A DNA stretch of 64,000 nucleotides from Armatimonadaceae bacterium (GTDB lineage: Bacteria > Armatimonadota > Armatimonadia > Armatimonadales > Armatimonadaceae). Positions 48,736 to 58,155 of the stretch are shown piece after piece. Positions within the stretch are counted from its first letter, which is position 1. Each line of letters starts with the position of its first letter. The stretch is taken from the NCBI GenBank assembly GCA_030446525.1, contig JAUJNC010000001.1:8133-72132 (forward strand), written 5' to 3'. The translations under genes and the position numbers were made by a program. The notes beneath the pieces are model-generated. The model was not told the DNA's origin and did no database searches. It saw only the letters and a list, made by a program, of their open reading frames with translations.

Positions 48736-50895
48736 CTACGACGGCTCCACCTTAAGCACCTCCTCCAAAATCTTGCGCTCCTCGACAGGAAGCTCCAGCA
48801 GGATGCGTCGGTCGCGGTTTTCTCGCCATCGGACAGCCGTATCGAGCAGACGCACCGGCAATTGAAGCTCGGCATGATCCTTCACCAGTTCCCGCCATGC
48901 GTCCCGCCACTGCTGCGCTGCCGTATCATTCATCGTGGGCGCAATCACGTCAGGGATGCTTTTCACGACCCCTTGTGCGAGCGCGCCAAGTACCTGGTGC
49001 TTGTCATAAAGCTCCACCAACGCCCTGATGCGCGACCCTTGGACCGCCGCGCCGCTAGTCTTGGTGAAAAGGTTCTGGAGGATTGCTTGTGTACTTGTAT
49101 GACCTGTATATGGTTTCTCTGTGTGAGCGAGACCACGAAGGGCATCTTCTAGCTTCGCGTAGCCCTCTTCCCAGCGATCTAAATAAATCAACGTACAGGA
49201 ATGTATAAACACACCCGGCACTGTTCTGTAGCCTAAATGAACCGTTTTTTCGAAGGCTTTGATCGCCTCGCCATAACGCCCGAGGGAGTATAGAACTGCG
49301 CCGACCCCCTCCCAAGCTCTCCCGCTCTTTGGGTTGAGTTGAGTAGCCCTGACAAAGGATGCGAGCGCTTCATCCTGATTCATCAGCAAACCCAAAGTCA
49401 GCCCGCGCAAATACCAACCACGCTCGTCATCAGGATCGAGTTCTATAGCTTTGTCTGCACACCTTAATGCTTCATTCTGGAGGTCAAGAAGGAGGAGTGT
49501 CCCTCGCCGAAGCCAGTCAGATGCATTCCCTCGAATCGCTACGAGCTCTTCTGCCACTTGTAGTGCGCCAGCATTGTTGTGTTCATCACGGTACTTCTCG
49601 TAGGCTCTTAAACACGCAGTTACACGTGGATCTTCTGATTCTTCTTCGATCGTCTGCAATGCGTGAGAGACGTACATCTTCTCCATGATTGCATCGGGCT
49701 GGAGCATGGCGAAGCGCTGCTGCAACTCATCTCGTGAGTACCACAACCGCAGGAAGTCCACGAACAAACGGATTGGCTCACCCCGGTTCTTCTTGACCTC
49801 GATGCACAGGCGCATCAGCGGTTCGCGAATTTCATAGTATGAGTCGCGCCCGAGCGCGTGCGAACGGACGTAGCCCTTGTCGCGTAGATCTTTGAGTTGA
49901 GAAGAAGCGGTCTGAGGGGTCAGAAAGCAGCGTTGCGCGATCTCCTTGACGGGAACCGCGTGGCGGCGATCGCACAGGAATTCGACGATCTTGCGTTGCT
50001 GAGGGGAGAGCCACGTCACGCGGGCCTGGTAGTAAGGAGTGAGGTCGTCCAGCATGTTCATGAACGGCGTTACCAGGCCGTCCAAGGAGTCGCGCGTGAG
50101 GAACTGCGAGAAGATGACGTAGATGCGGGGGTGGCCGCCCGCAAGCTCCTGGATGGCGCGGATACGAGCACGGCCCGTGGGTGTCGGAATGAACGAAGCT
50201 AGCGTGCGGTCGTCTCTCAGTTCGGCGATTTTGGTCAGGAGGCTGACAGCGTCAGCGAGGTCCAACTCCTGGAGATGCATGACGCGGAAGAAGCCGTAGA
50301 AGGGCGAAGTCTGGAGCGAGACGCCATTGAACAGGCTCTGCGACGTTGCCAATATGGTACAGAAGGGATGATCTTGCAGATAGGCGCGCAGTCGTTTTTG
50401 CCCTCCGTCCCCTAGTCCCTGGAATAGATCGTCCAAATTCTCCATGAGGAGGAGGAGAGTACGATCTCCGACAATTTCGTGCAGGAGCTCTCCCGCCTCG
50501 TGCTCGGCGGCATCGGGTGTAAGGTTGTAGAGGGCCTCGATACGCTGGGCAGGCACCTCATCCGGATACTCCGCCTTTAGCGCGCGAAAGATGCGGAGCA
50601 GCAAGTCCAAAAGCGAGGTAACGCCCCACTCCTCCTCGCGCAACCAGGCGATACGCAGTCTGCCGCGCAGGTCGTCCTGTTTGGCGATGCGGTGATACAC
50701 AAGCGAGACAAGATGGGTTTTGCCGATGCCACGTGGTCCGACAAGCAGCGTGTGGTGTTTGGCCGGAGTGAGCGCGCCGTCCCGGATAAGCTCGACCAAG
50801 CGCGCCGCCAGCCCCTCGCGCTGGACGAAGATCGCCTCCAGCGCTTCAGGCGACATGAGGCTGGGCGTGAAGTGGGAAAGGAATGCCTCTCTCAT
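48736..50895 (-). CDS. STAND-type ATPase with winged helix and TPR repeats
   Basis: A 719-aa protein. Walker A is GPRGIGKT (53-60) and Walker B LLLLMENLDDL (147-157), followed by a sensor-like ILATSQSLF. A winged helix lies at about 315-370 (PVKEIAQRCFLTPQTASSQLKDLRDKGYV). TPR repeats cover about 435-560 (NEALRCADKAIELDPDDERGWYLRG...GRYGEAIKAFEKTVHLG). NTPase, winged helix and superstructure-forming repeats in this order are the plan of signal-transducing STAND ATPases, many of which are phage sensors. No effector domain is recognisable. ATG overlaps the upstream gene by 4 bp. Confidence 0.8.
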   Translation of the reverse strand: MREAFLSHFTPSLMSPEALEAIFVQREGLAARLVELIRDGALTPAKHHTLLVGPRGIGKTHLVSLVYHRIAKQDDLRGRLRIAWLREEEWGVTSLLDLLLRIFRALKAEYPDEVPAQRIEALYNLTPDAAEHEAGELLHEIVGDRTLLLLMENLDDLFQGLGDGGQKRLRAYLQDHPFCTILATSQSLFNGVSLQTSPFYGFFRVMHLQELDLADAVSLLTKIAELRDDRTLASFIPTPTGRARIRAIQELAGGHPRIYVIFSQFLTRDSLDGLVTPFMNMLDDLTPYYQARVTWLSPQQRKIVEFLCDRRHAVPVKEIAQRCFLTPQTASSQLKDLRDKGYVRSHALGRDSYYEIREPLMRLCIEVKKNRGEPIRLFVDFLRLWYSRDELQQRFAMLQPDAIMEKMYVSHALQTIEEESEDPRVTACLRAYEKYRDEHNNAGALQVAEELVAIRGNASDWLRRGTLLLLDLQNEALRCADKAIELDPDDERGWYLRGLTLGLLMNQDEALASFVRATQLNPKSGRAWEGVGAVLYSLGRYGEAIKAFEKTVHLGYRTVPGVFIHSCTLIYLDRWEEGYAKLEDALRGLAHTEKPYTGHTSTQAILQNLFTKTSGAAVQGSRIRALVELYDKHQVLGALAQGVVKSIPDVIAPTMNDTAAQQWRDAWRELVKDHAELQLPVRLLDTAVRWRENRDRRILLELPVEERKILEEVLKVEPS

Positions 50896-52070
50896 GCTCC
50901 AAGCCCCCGCTGCAGCCGCCAGGAGCGCTGGATGAGCGGGAAGCGAAAGCGATACGTTCCGTTCCGTTCCTGCACCACGTAATGATCACGCTGGAGCAAG
51001 ATCAGCACGTCCCGCATTGCCTCGATCTTAGGGGCAGACATACGCGAGTTCAGGAAGTTAAACACCTCATCCAAGGATAGCGGCGTGCTGGAGGTGGCCA
51101 GTACATCCAGCAGGTTCAAGGCGACAGGAAGCTCGTCGGGAAGGTAGTAGGTGTTGATCCGTTCTCGATAGTAGCTCAAATGCCAGGGATCCTGCTGATC
51201 GATAAGGCAATCGTCAACGACCTCCGTCACCGTTTCCGCGTCCACGGCACCCTCCCGCTGCGCGAGTTGATCTACGACGTGATGCACGAAGTACGGAATT
51301 CCATCTACGGCCACGGCAATCCGGTGCGCTACTGCCTGCGGGTCCGCTGCTTGTAGCTGCTCGCCGGCGAGCAGCTGCCGGGCCAACGTTTGGGCCTCGT
51401 CGGATGGAAGCGATGGCACGTCTATGGTGTTCATGTCGTTTGTCGGGGCGTTAGCGTAACCGGCGCGTTTCAGCGAGGTGAGCACGTTGTGCAGGCCGAT
51501 CGAGCCGGTGAAGACCATCCTTAGATCGGGGTGCATTTGACGCAGCGAACGGAGCGTATCGAGTATCTCCATCGCCGTGTCCTCGCCCGTACGCTGCTTG
51601 ATGTTGTAGAGCATGAGCGGCATTTCATCCCAGAAGAAGATCACGCCCCGCTGCTGCTGAGCCTGGTGCGCAACCAGATCCTCGATAGTGCTGGTCAGCA
51701 GCGACTTCCAATGTGGCGCCGCCGCTTCGGGGAACTTGACGCCGCTGAACTCGATACCAGCGAACTGCTGGAGCAGCAGCCGGGTCTTCGCCGCTAACTT
51801 CCGGGATCCACTCAGGTAGCTTTCCACATCGTGGAAGATCGTCTCGACGAACTCCACCGGCGTGCGAATGCCTTCGAGGTCGCGGTAGACGGCGAGTTTG
51901 CCTGATGGCGCCTCTGCCGTCATCTTCTTGACGATGGAAGTCTTGCCCATGCGCCGTTCCGCACTGAGCACGATGCTCTGTCGCTCAAGCACGCGCCAGA
52001 GCCGCTGTATCAGTGCGTCGCGCCCGATGACCTCGGACGGGGATAGCTGTCCCCCCGGATTGGCCTTCAA
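50892..52070 (-). CDS. AAA+/archaeal-type ATPase partner
   Basis: A 392-aa protein. I use TTG 52070 because AGGAGG lies 7 nt upstream; the TTG at 52091 lacks a ribosome site. Walker A is the variant AERRMGKTS (37-45), Walker B VIFFWDEM (143-150), and FTGSIGL is sensor 1. A winged-helix-like C-terminus follows (LSLDEVFNFLN...DVLILLQRDHYVVQERNGTYRFRFPLIQRSW). It is coupled to the TPR ATPase by an ATGA overlap. A palindromic promoter lies just upstream. The pair fills the island at the EF-G 3' end. Confidence 0.75.
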   Translation of the reverse strand: MKANPGGQLSPSEVIGRDALIQRLWRVLERQSIVLSAERRMGKTSIVKKMTAEAPSGKLAVYRDLEGIRTPVEFVETIFHDVESYLSGSRKLAAKTRLLLQQFAGIEFSGVKFPEAAAPHWKSLLTSTIEDLVAHQAQQQRGVIFFWDEMPLMLYNIKQRTGEDTAMEILDTLRSLRQMHPDLRMVFTGSIGLHNVLTSLKRAGYANAPTNDMNTIDVPSLPSDEAQTLARQLLAGEQLQAADPQAVAHRIAVAVDGIPYFVHHVVDQLAQREGAVDAETVTEVVDDCLIDQQDPWHLSYYRERINTYYLPDELPVALNLLDVLATSSTPLSLDEVFNFLNSRMSAPKIEAMRDVLILLQRDHYVVQERNGTYRFRFPLIQRSWRLQRGLGA

Positions 52071-52106
52071 TGTAGTTCCTCCTGCCGCCAATGTACGCCC
52101 ACTTCC

Positions 52107-52145
52107 ATTATACGACGTTTTTGACGTACGTCAAAAACGTCGTAT
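52107..52145 (-). promoter_or_regulatory. Promoter with perfect 36-bp palindrome
   Basis: On the minus strand TTGACG (52129-52134), a 16-bp spacer and TATAAT (52107-52112) form a near-consensus promoter for the two ATPases. The -35 and spacer lie inside a perfect 36-bp palindrome (52110-52145, centre GACGT/ACGTC, with T5 and A5 tracts). A dimeric repressor bound there would block transcription. Confidence 0.75.
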
Positions 52146-52195
52146 TTCATGAACAGGAACATAAGCGGCAAGAGGCGGAGGAAAGCAAGACCATT

Positions 52196-52230
52196 CTGCC
52201 TCCCGAGCCAAGGGGCGGTGCGGGAGGCAG
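52196..52230 (-). terminator. Hairpin downstream of the EF-G-like gene
   Basis: CTGCCTCCCG (52196-52205) and CGGGAGGCAG (52221-52230) form a perfect 10-bp stem about 16 bp past the stop. Only a weak T-rich tract follows (AATGGTCTTGCTTT). Confidence 0.6.
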
Positions 52231-52245
52231 AAGCGGGATGGAGAC

Positions 52246-54360
52246 TTACTCGTGGCCGGCGTGGCCTTCGGCTTTGCGCTTCTCGTAGTCGGCGATGATC
52301 GGCTGGGCGATGTGGGCCGGGACCTCGGCGTAGTGCGACGGACAGGCGGTGAAGCGCGCCCGGCCGCGCGCGAGCGAGCGCAGGTCCACGGCGTAACGCA
52401 GCATCTCGGCCTGGGGCACCTGGGCGCGGATGATCTGGTAGCCGGCTTTGTCGGCCGGTTCGATGCCCAGGACGTGGCCGCGGCGGGAGTTGAAGTCGCC
52501 CATCAGGTCGCCGGTGAAGGCGTCCGGGACGGTCACCTCGACGTCGAGGACGGGCTCCAGCAGGACCGGCCCCGCCTGGTGAGCGGCGTTCTGGAAGGCG
52601 AGGATGCCCGCCATGATGAACGCGGCCTCCGACGAGTCGACGGGGTGGAACGAGCCGTCGTCCACGGTCGCCCGGATGTCGACGACCGGGTGCCCGGCCA
52701 GGATGCCGCGCGCCATGGCCTGGTGGACGCCTTTCTCGACGGCGGGGATGTACTGCCGGGGGATGGCGCCGCCGACGATCTTGTCCACGAACTCGAAGCC
52801 GCCGCCAGCCCCGCTGGAGGGGTGAAGCGGTTCGACCTGCAGCCAGCAGTCGCCGAACTGGCCGCGCCCGCCGGTCTGCTTCTTGTGCCGCCCCTGCGCC
52901 CGCGCGCGCCCGGTGACCGTCTCCCGGTACGGGATGCGCGGCGCGCTCGTGTTCATCTGCGCGCCGAAGCGGCCCAGCCGCCCGACGACGACGTCGAGGT
53001 GCGTTTCGCCCTGGCCCAGCAGCAGGGTCTCGCCCGTGTCCGGGTCGCGCCGGGTCTGGAAGCACGGGTCTTCTTCCAGAACGCGCGCCAGGGCGGCGCC
53101 CAGCTTGTCCTCGTCGCCCTTGCTCTTGGGCTGGGCCGCGAGGGCGAACGTCGGCTCGGGGAACGGGATGGCGTCGTAGACGATGGGCCGGGCGCGGTCG
53201 CACAGGGTGTCGCCGGTCGTCGTGACCGACAGCTTCGCGACGGCCGCCAGGTCGCCCGCCACCACCTCGCTGACGGGCTCCTGGTGCTTGCCCCGCAGCA
53301 GGAACAGCTGCCCGATGCGCTCGTCCCTGTCCTTGACCGTGTTCCGGACGTGCGAGTCGCCGCGCAGCTTCCCGCTTTTCACGCGGAAATAGGTCAGCTT
53401 GCCGACATACGGGTCGGCCAGGGTCTTGAAGACGAGGGCGGAGAACGGCTCGGACGGGTCGCACTTGCGCCGCTCCTCCTGGCCGGTCTGCGGGTGCTTG
53501 CCCAGGGCCTCGCCCGCCTCGTCCGGCGACTCGAACTCCATCGCCAGGTGCGTGAGCAGGGGCTGGATGCCGATCACCCGGGTCGCCGAGCCGCAGAAGA
53601 CGGGCACGATCCGGCCGCCCAGCAGGTCCTCGTGGATGCCCCGCTCGATCTCGTCCTCGGTCAGCTCTTTGCCTTCCAAAAACTCCTCGATCAGCTGGTC
53701 GTCGCCCTCGGCGGCCACCTCGACCAGGGCCCGCCGCCACTCCTCGGCGGTGGCGCGCAGGTCGTCGGGGACCGGCTCCTCCTTGACGTCCTTCCCGGAG
53801 CCGACGTACGCCTTCATGGTCACCAGGTCCACGACGCCGCGGAACGTGTCGGCCGACCCGATCGGGATCTGCGCGGGGACCACGTGCTTGCCGAACCGCT
53901 CGCGCAGGGCGTGGACCGCGCCGAAGAAGTCGGCGTTCTCGCGGTCCATCTTGTTGACGAAGACCGCCTCGGCCTTGCCCATGTCACGGGCCATCTCCCA
54001 GGCGGTTTCCAGCCCGAACTCCAGCCCGCCCGAGGACTGCGCCGGCGTCACCAGCAGCACGTCGTCCACGACGCGCAGGGCGGCCACCCAGTCGCCGAAG
54101 AAGTCGGGGTAGCCCGGGGTGTCCACGCAGTTGAGGTAGCGCCCGTTCCACTCGCAGGGCGCCATGGCGAGGCTGATGCTGATCTTGCGCCTGGTCTCGT
54201 CGGGGTCGAAGTCGGTGGTCGCCGTGCCGTCGTCCACGCGGCCCAGCCGTTCCGAGCAGCCCGCGACGTAGAGCATGGCCTCGGCCAGCGAGGTCTTGCC
54301 CGCGCCGGAATGCCCGGCCAGGGCGATGTTGCGGACGTCGCGGGGAGCGTGTTCCTTCAT
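52246..54360 (-). CDS. Elongation factor G-like GTPase (EF-G paralogue)
   Basis: A 704-aa translational GTPase. G1 is the variant GHSGAGKTS (17-25) rather than GHVDHGKT; DTPGYPDF is G3 and NKMD is G4. EF-G domains II-V follow to a C-terminus rich in His/Glu. The G1 variant marks the EF-G2/FusA-like paralogue group rather than the housekeeping factor, which normally sits with rpsL/rpsG (absent here). GGAGG precedes ATG 54360. Its 3' end is duplicated at 48615-48720 around the ATPase island. Confidence 0.88.
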   Translation of the reverse strand: MKEHAPRDVRNIALAGHSGAGKTSLAEAMLYVAGCSERLGRVDDGTATTDFDPDETRRKISISLAMAPCEWNGRYLNCVDTPGYPDFFGDWVAALRVVDDVLLVTPAQSSGGLEFGLETAWEMARDMGKAEAVFVNKMDRENADFFGAVHALRERFGKHVVPAQIPIGSADTFRGVVDLVTMKAYVGSGKDVKEEPVPDDLRATAEEWRRALVEVAAEGDDQLIEEFLEGKELTEDEIERGIHEDLLGGRIVPVFCGSATRVIGIQPLLTHLAMEFESPDEAGEALGKHPQTGQEERRKCDPSEPFSALVFKTLADPYVGKLTYFRVKSGKLRGDSHVRNTVKDRDERIGQLFLLRGKHQEPVSEVVAGDLAAVAKLSVTTTGDTLCDRARPIVYDAIPFPEPTFALAAQPKSKGDEDKLGAALARVLEEDPCFQTRRDPDTGETLLLGQGETHLDVVVGRLGRFGAQMNTSAPRIPYRETVTGRARAQGRHKKQTGGRGQFGDCWLQVEPLHPSSGAGGGFEFVDKIVGGAIPRQYIPAVEKGVHQAMARGILAGHPVVDIRATVDDGSFHPVDSSEAAFIMAGILAFQNAAHQAGPVLLEPVLDVEVTVPDAFTGDLMGDFNSRRGHVLGIEPADKAGYQIIRAQVPQAEMLRYAVDLRSLARGRARFTACPSHYAEVPAHIAQPIIADYEKRKAEGHAGHE

Positions 54361-54635
54361 CGAAAATACCTCCGTGTCGCGCTCACGTCCGCCTCCCCGG
54401 GTTTGCGTGCCCGAGGGGGTGGGCGTGGCAAATGGTGCGTCGATGCAGCCGTCCCGGCGGGGTATCCCCGGTGATGGTTTCGCCCCGAAGCGCGTCCACG
54501 TGATAGCCCGTTGCGGCTGCGCCCTTTGCCCTACTGTGTTACGAAAAGATTAACACACAGTTCGCGAGGAGGCCTTCGGGTTCCTTCCCGCGCCCGGCGG
54601 CACAGATCTCGAGGCAAGGCGCCGACGGGCCGCGC

Positions 54636-55208
54636 CTAGCCGGGACCTTGCTTCGCGTCGGCCTCGATCGTTTCGAGGACCCGAAACAGCTTCTTGTTGC
54701 TCCTCCGAGTCAGTTTTCGGCATTCGTAGCCGCCGTAAAGCGTCCAGGGCTCGTATTGGTGTTTCCGGATCACGGTGAGCGCCGCGGAGGCGAAACCTTC
54801 CGGCAGGTGTACCCCCGGCAGCACGACCGAGTGCGCTCCCAGGAGGACGTGGTCTCCGAACGTGACCGCCTCGCTCGTGCCGCCGAAGTGGTACTTCTCG
54901 GGCACGGAGGGCAGGTCGAGGGACGCCATGATGTAATCGGAAGAGGCGACGTGGATCGAGCAGCCCGCGGCGATGCCCACATAGCTGCCGATGGTCAGCG
55001 TTTGGCCGCCGCCGCTCATGGTCACGTTCGGGGCCACGTGGCAATGGGCGCCGATCTCCAGCGCGCAGGAGATGTAGGTGAAGTCGTCGATGATGGTGTG
55101 ATCGCCGATCACGACGAGCTCGGGCCGCCGGATGCGCACGCACTTACCGACGATCGCGCCCTCCCCCAGGTACTTGAGCCGCTTCAGGTCGAAAAACAGG
55201 TTCTCCAT
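54636..55208 (-). CDS. Left-handed beta-helix acyltransferase
   Basis: A 190-aa protein. Hexapeptide-type repeats are visible throughout (IGKCVRIRRPELVVIGDHTIIDD, LEIGAHCHVAPNVTM, LTIGSYVGIAAGCSIH, VTFGDHVLLGAHSVVLPGVHLPEG). This is the fold of acetyl- and acyltransferases using acetyl-CoA on sugars or small molecules. AAAGGGGACAGG precedes ATG 55208. It starts 11 bp after kbl, so the two probably form one transcript. Substrate unknown. Confidence 0.8.
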   Translation of the reverse strand: MENLFFDLKRLKYLGEGAIVGKCVRIRRPELVVIGDHTIIDDFTYISCALEIGAHCHVAPNVTMSGGGQTLTIGSYVGIAAGCSIHVASSDYIMASLDLPSVPEKYHFGGTSEAVTFGDHVLLGAHSVVLPGVHLPEGFASAALTVIRKHQYEPWTLYGGYECRKLTRRSNKKLFRVLETIEADAKQGPG

Positions 55209-55219
55209 CCTGTCCCCTT

Positions 55220-56401
55220 TCAGATCACACCCACGCGTTCGCCGGCGCGCTCGAAGGCGGCCAGGGCCTCGTCGAGGTCGCCGCGGGTGTGCGCGGCGGT
55301 CGGCATGGTGCGGACGCGGGCCTTGCCCCGCGCGACCGTGGGAAAGACCACGGCGAGCGCGAGAACGCCCTCGTCCCGCAGCGCCCGCTGCAGCGCCTGG
55401 GTCTTTGCCTCGTCGCCGATCATGACCGGGGTGATCGGGGTCTCGGTCGCGCCGGTGTCGAAGCCCAGCCGCCCCAGACCCGCCTGCCAGTAGCGCGCGT
55501 TCTCCCACAGGCGCGGGGTCAGCGTCTCGTCGCCCTGCATCACGTCGATCGCGGCGATGCAGGCCGCGGCGACGGCCGGCGGCGCGCCGGTGGAGAACAG
55601 GAACGGGCGAGCGCGCTGGGTGAGGAAGTCCTTCAGTGCCGCCGACCCGGCGATGTAGCCGCCGACCACGCCCACGGCTTTGGAGAGCGTCCCGAGCTGG
55701 ATGTCCACGCGGTCCTTGACGCCGAAATGGTACGCCGTGCCGCGCCCGTTCTTGCCCATCACGCCCGAGCCGTGCGCGTCGTCCACCATCACGGCGGCGT
55801 CGTAGCGCTCGGCCAGGGCGCAGATCTGGTCCAGGGGGGCCACGTCGCCGTCCATCGAGAACACGCCGTCGGTGATGACCAGCCGCATCCGCGCCTGCTG
55901 CGCCCCCCGCAGCGCGTCCTCCAGGGCGTCCATGTCCTTGTGCCGGTAGCGCACGACGGGCGCCTTGCTCAGCCGGCAGCCGTCGATGATCGACGCGTGG
56001 TTGAGCTCGTCCGAAAGGATCACGTCGTCGGCGTCGGTGATCGTCGGTATGACCCCGGCGTTGGCCGTGAACCCGCTCTGGAACACGAGCACCGACTCGG
56101 TGCCCTTGAACTCGGCCAGCCGCCGCTCCAGCTCGTCGTGCAGGGATAGGTTGCCGATGATGGGCCGGACGGCGCCCGCGCCCGCCCCGTACTCCTGGAC
56201 GGCCCGGATGGCCGCGGCCTTCAGGCGCTCGTCGTTCGCCAGCCCCAGGTAGTTGTTGGACGAAAGGTTGATCAGCTCCCGCCCTCCGACGCGCACGCGC
56301 GCGCCCGGCGCGCTTTCCACCGTCAGCAGGGGCTTATACAGATGCTGGTCCCGCAGCGCGGCCAGCTGATCGTGGAGGAAGTTTTGCAGCGTCCCGTTCA
56401 T
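55220..56401 (-). CDS. kbl: Glycine C-acetyltransferase (2-amino-3-ketobutyrate CoA ligase)
   Basis: A 393-aa PLP enzyme of the alpha-oxoamine synthase family. SSNNYLGLANDERLKAAA, GAGAGAVRPIIGNLSLHDELE, LSDELNHASIIDG, VDDAHGSGVMG and GTLSKAVGVVGGY (the Lys binds PLP) are all present. It converts 2-amino-3-ketobutyrate plus CoA to glycine and acetyl-CoA in threonine breakdown. Family members making 8-amino-7-oxononanoate are close, so BioF is the main alternative. No tdh lies beside it. Confidence 0.85.
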   Translation of the reverse strand: MNGTLQNFLHDQLAALRDQHLYKPLLTVESAPGARVRVGGRELINLSSNNYLGLANDERLKAAAIRAVQEYGAGAGAVRPIIGNLSLHDELERRLAEFKGTESVLVFQSGFTANAGVIPTITDADDVILSDELNHASIIDGCRLSKAPVVRYRHKDMDALEDALRGAQQARMRLVITDGVFSMDGDVAPLDQICALAERYDAAVMVDDAHGSGVMGKNGRGTAYHFGVKDRVDIQLGTLSKAVGVVGGYIAGSAALKDFLTQRARPFLFSTGAPPAVAAACIAAIDVMQGDETLTPRLWENARYWQAGLGRLGFDTGATETPITPVMIGDEAKTQALQRALRDEGVLALAVVFPTVARGKARVRTMPTAAHTRGDLDEALAAFERAGERVGVI

Positions 56402-56583
56402 CGGTGTTCCTTTACAGCGTCAGCACCACCTTCGCAAAACGTGTGCCCGCAACGCCTTTTACACGTAATTATATCCCACCGGTCACGCCGGTGCCTGGAA
56501 GCCACGACCGGGAGAAGCGCGACGGTCCACGCATCCAGAAAGTGGGTTTTCGTCCGAGTAACGGGTAATGGCGGTTGCGGCCG

Positions 56584-57017
56584 TCAGCCGACGGGGACCT
56601 CGCGGCCCTCGTCGGAGGACCGGTAGATCGCGTCCATGATCTGGGCGACCATCAGGCCGTGCTCGCCGGTGACGAGGGGCTCTTTGCCATCGCGGATGCA
56701 CTCGACGAAGGCCTTCATCTCGGCGTGGTGCGTGTTGATCTTGTCGCCCGGGATCCTGGGCTCGAAGCTGAAGACGCTCCGGTGCCGCTCCTGGGTGATG
56801 GTCAGCGGGCTGGTCTGCGCGCCGCCCTGGGTGCCCAGCAGCGTGGTCCGGTTGGCCTCTTCCTTCAGGTTGGCCACGAAGCTCGCCTCCAGCACGACGG
56901 TCGCGCCGTTGTCGAAGCGGATCAGGGCGGCGGCCATGTCCTCGACCGTGAAGTTCTTGTAGTCCCACTGGCCCATGAAGCCGACGACGTCAGGGCGCGA
57001 AGCCGTAGGTGACGCCG
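56584..57017 (-). pseudogene. 5'-truncated tandem copy of the MocA oxidoreductase
   Basis: The last ~130 codons (MGQWDYKNFTVEDMAAALIRFDNGATVVLEASFVANLKEE to SSDEGREVPVG) match the adjacent intact gene at about 85%. Upstream, GVTY and RPDVVGF are recognisable but out of frame. It begins 6 bp after the intact gene's stop. Only the C-terminal substrate-domain end is present, so it cannot bind NAD. Confidence 0.85.
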
Positions 57018-57022
57018 CGAAA

Positions 57023-58075
57023 TCAGCCGACGGGAACTTCGCGTCCTTCGTCGGACGAGCGGTAGATGGCGTCCATGATCCGCGCGACCATCAGGCCGTG
57101 CTCGCCGGTGACGAGCGGCCCACGCCCTTCTTGGATGCAGGTCACGAAGTCCTTGATCTCGGCGTGGTAGGTGTTGCGGTCCTTGTTCGGGATCCTCGGC
57201 TCGAACGAGAAGACCGAACCGTGCCGCTCCTGCGTGATCGTCAGCGGGCTGGTCTGCGCGCCGCCCTGCGTGCCGAGCAGCGTGGTGCCGTGCTGCTCCT
57301 CCTTGAGGTTGGCGACGAACGAGGATTCCAGCACGATGGTCGCGCCGTTTTCGAAGCGGATCAGCGCGGAGGCGAAGTCCTCAACGGTGAAGTTCTTGTA
57401 ATCCCACTGGCCCATGAAGCCGACCACATCGGGGCGCGTGCCGAACTTCTGGTAGGTGACGCCGCTGGCGTAGGTCGGCCTGGGGTGGCCCATGAACCAC
57501 AGGGTCAGGTCCAGGATGTGGACGCCGATGTCGATGAGGGGGCCGCCGCCCTGCTTGGATTTGTCGATGAACACGCCCCAGCCGGGGATGCCGCGCACGC
57601 GCATCGCCTGGGCGCGGGCATAGTAGATGTCGCCCAGCTCGCCCGCGTCGACGAACCGCTTGAGCGTCTGGTTGCTGGGCGCGAACCGGCTGTTGTAGCC
57701 GATCTGGAGGATCTTGCCCTGCTGGCGCGCGGTCGCGACCATCTCCTGCCCCTCGCGCGCGTTCATCGCGATGGGCTTTTCGCACAGCACGTGCTTGCCG
57801 GCCTTGAGGGCGTCGACGGTCACCGGGTGGTGGACGTAGTTGGGGGTGCAGACCGAGACCCCGTCGATCTCGGGCATCTCCAGCAGCTTCCGGTAGTCCT
57901 CGAACTTGTGCGGGACGTGGGGGTACTTCTCCGCCGTTTTGTTCAGGGCCTGCGGGTCGATGTCGCAGAGCGCGAAGATCTCGCACTGATCGGGGATCTG
58001 CGAGTAGCCGGGCAGGTGCGCCCCGTTGGCGATGCCGCCGGTCCCGATAACGCCGATGCGGACTTTGTTAGCCAT
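57023..58075 (-). CDS. Gfo/Idh/MocA-family oxidoreductase
   Basis: A 350-aa protein. The Rossmann start has VRIGVIGTGGIANGAHLPGY (6-25). CEKPIAMN (near 100) is the conserved EKP motif, and GGGPLIDIGVHILDLTLWFMG (about 180) holds the catalytic Asp/His region. These enzymes oxidise or reduce sugars and inositols with NAD(P). AAAGGAG lies upstream of ATG 58075. Complete length for the family. Its 3' part is duplicated directly downstream. Confidence 0.92.
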   Translation of the reverse strand: MANKVRIGVIGTGGIANGAHLPGYSQIPDQCEIFALCDIDPQALNKTAEKYPHVPHKFEDYRKLLEMPEIDGVSVCTPNYVHHPVTVDALKAGKHVLCEKPIAMNAREGQEMVATARQQGKILQIGYNSRFAPSNQTLKRFVDAGELGDIYYARAQAMRVRGIPGWGVFIDKSKQGGGPLIDIGVHILDLTLWFMGHPRPTYASGVTYQKFGTRPDVVGFMGQWDYKNFTVEDFASALIRFENGATIVLESSFVANLKEEQHGTTLLGTQGGAQTSPLTITQERHGSVFSFEPRIPNKDRNTYHAEIKDFVTCIQEGRGPLVTGEHGLMVARIMDAIYRSSDEGREVPVG

Positions 58076-58155
58076 GGCCGTTAAACTCCTTTGGGGTTGC
58101 TCGCCCTATTCTAAACCGAAACGCCCGAAAGAGTAAAGCCTGCCGGGCGCGAACT

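Noticed and set aside
52252..54474. 740-codon plus-strand frame opposite the EF-G-like gene
   Set aside because: The minus strand carries all GTPase motifs. The plus frame is a low-complexity antisense frame.
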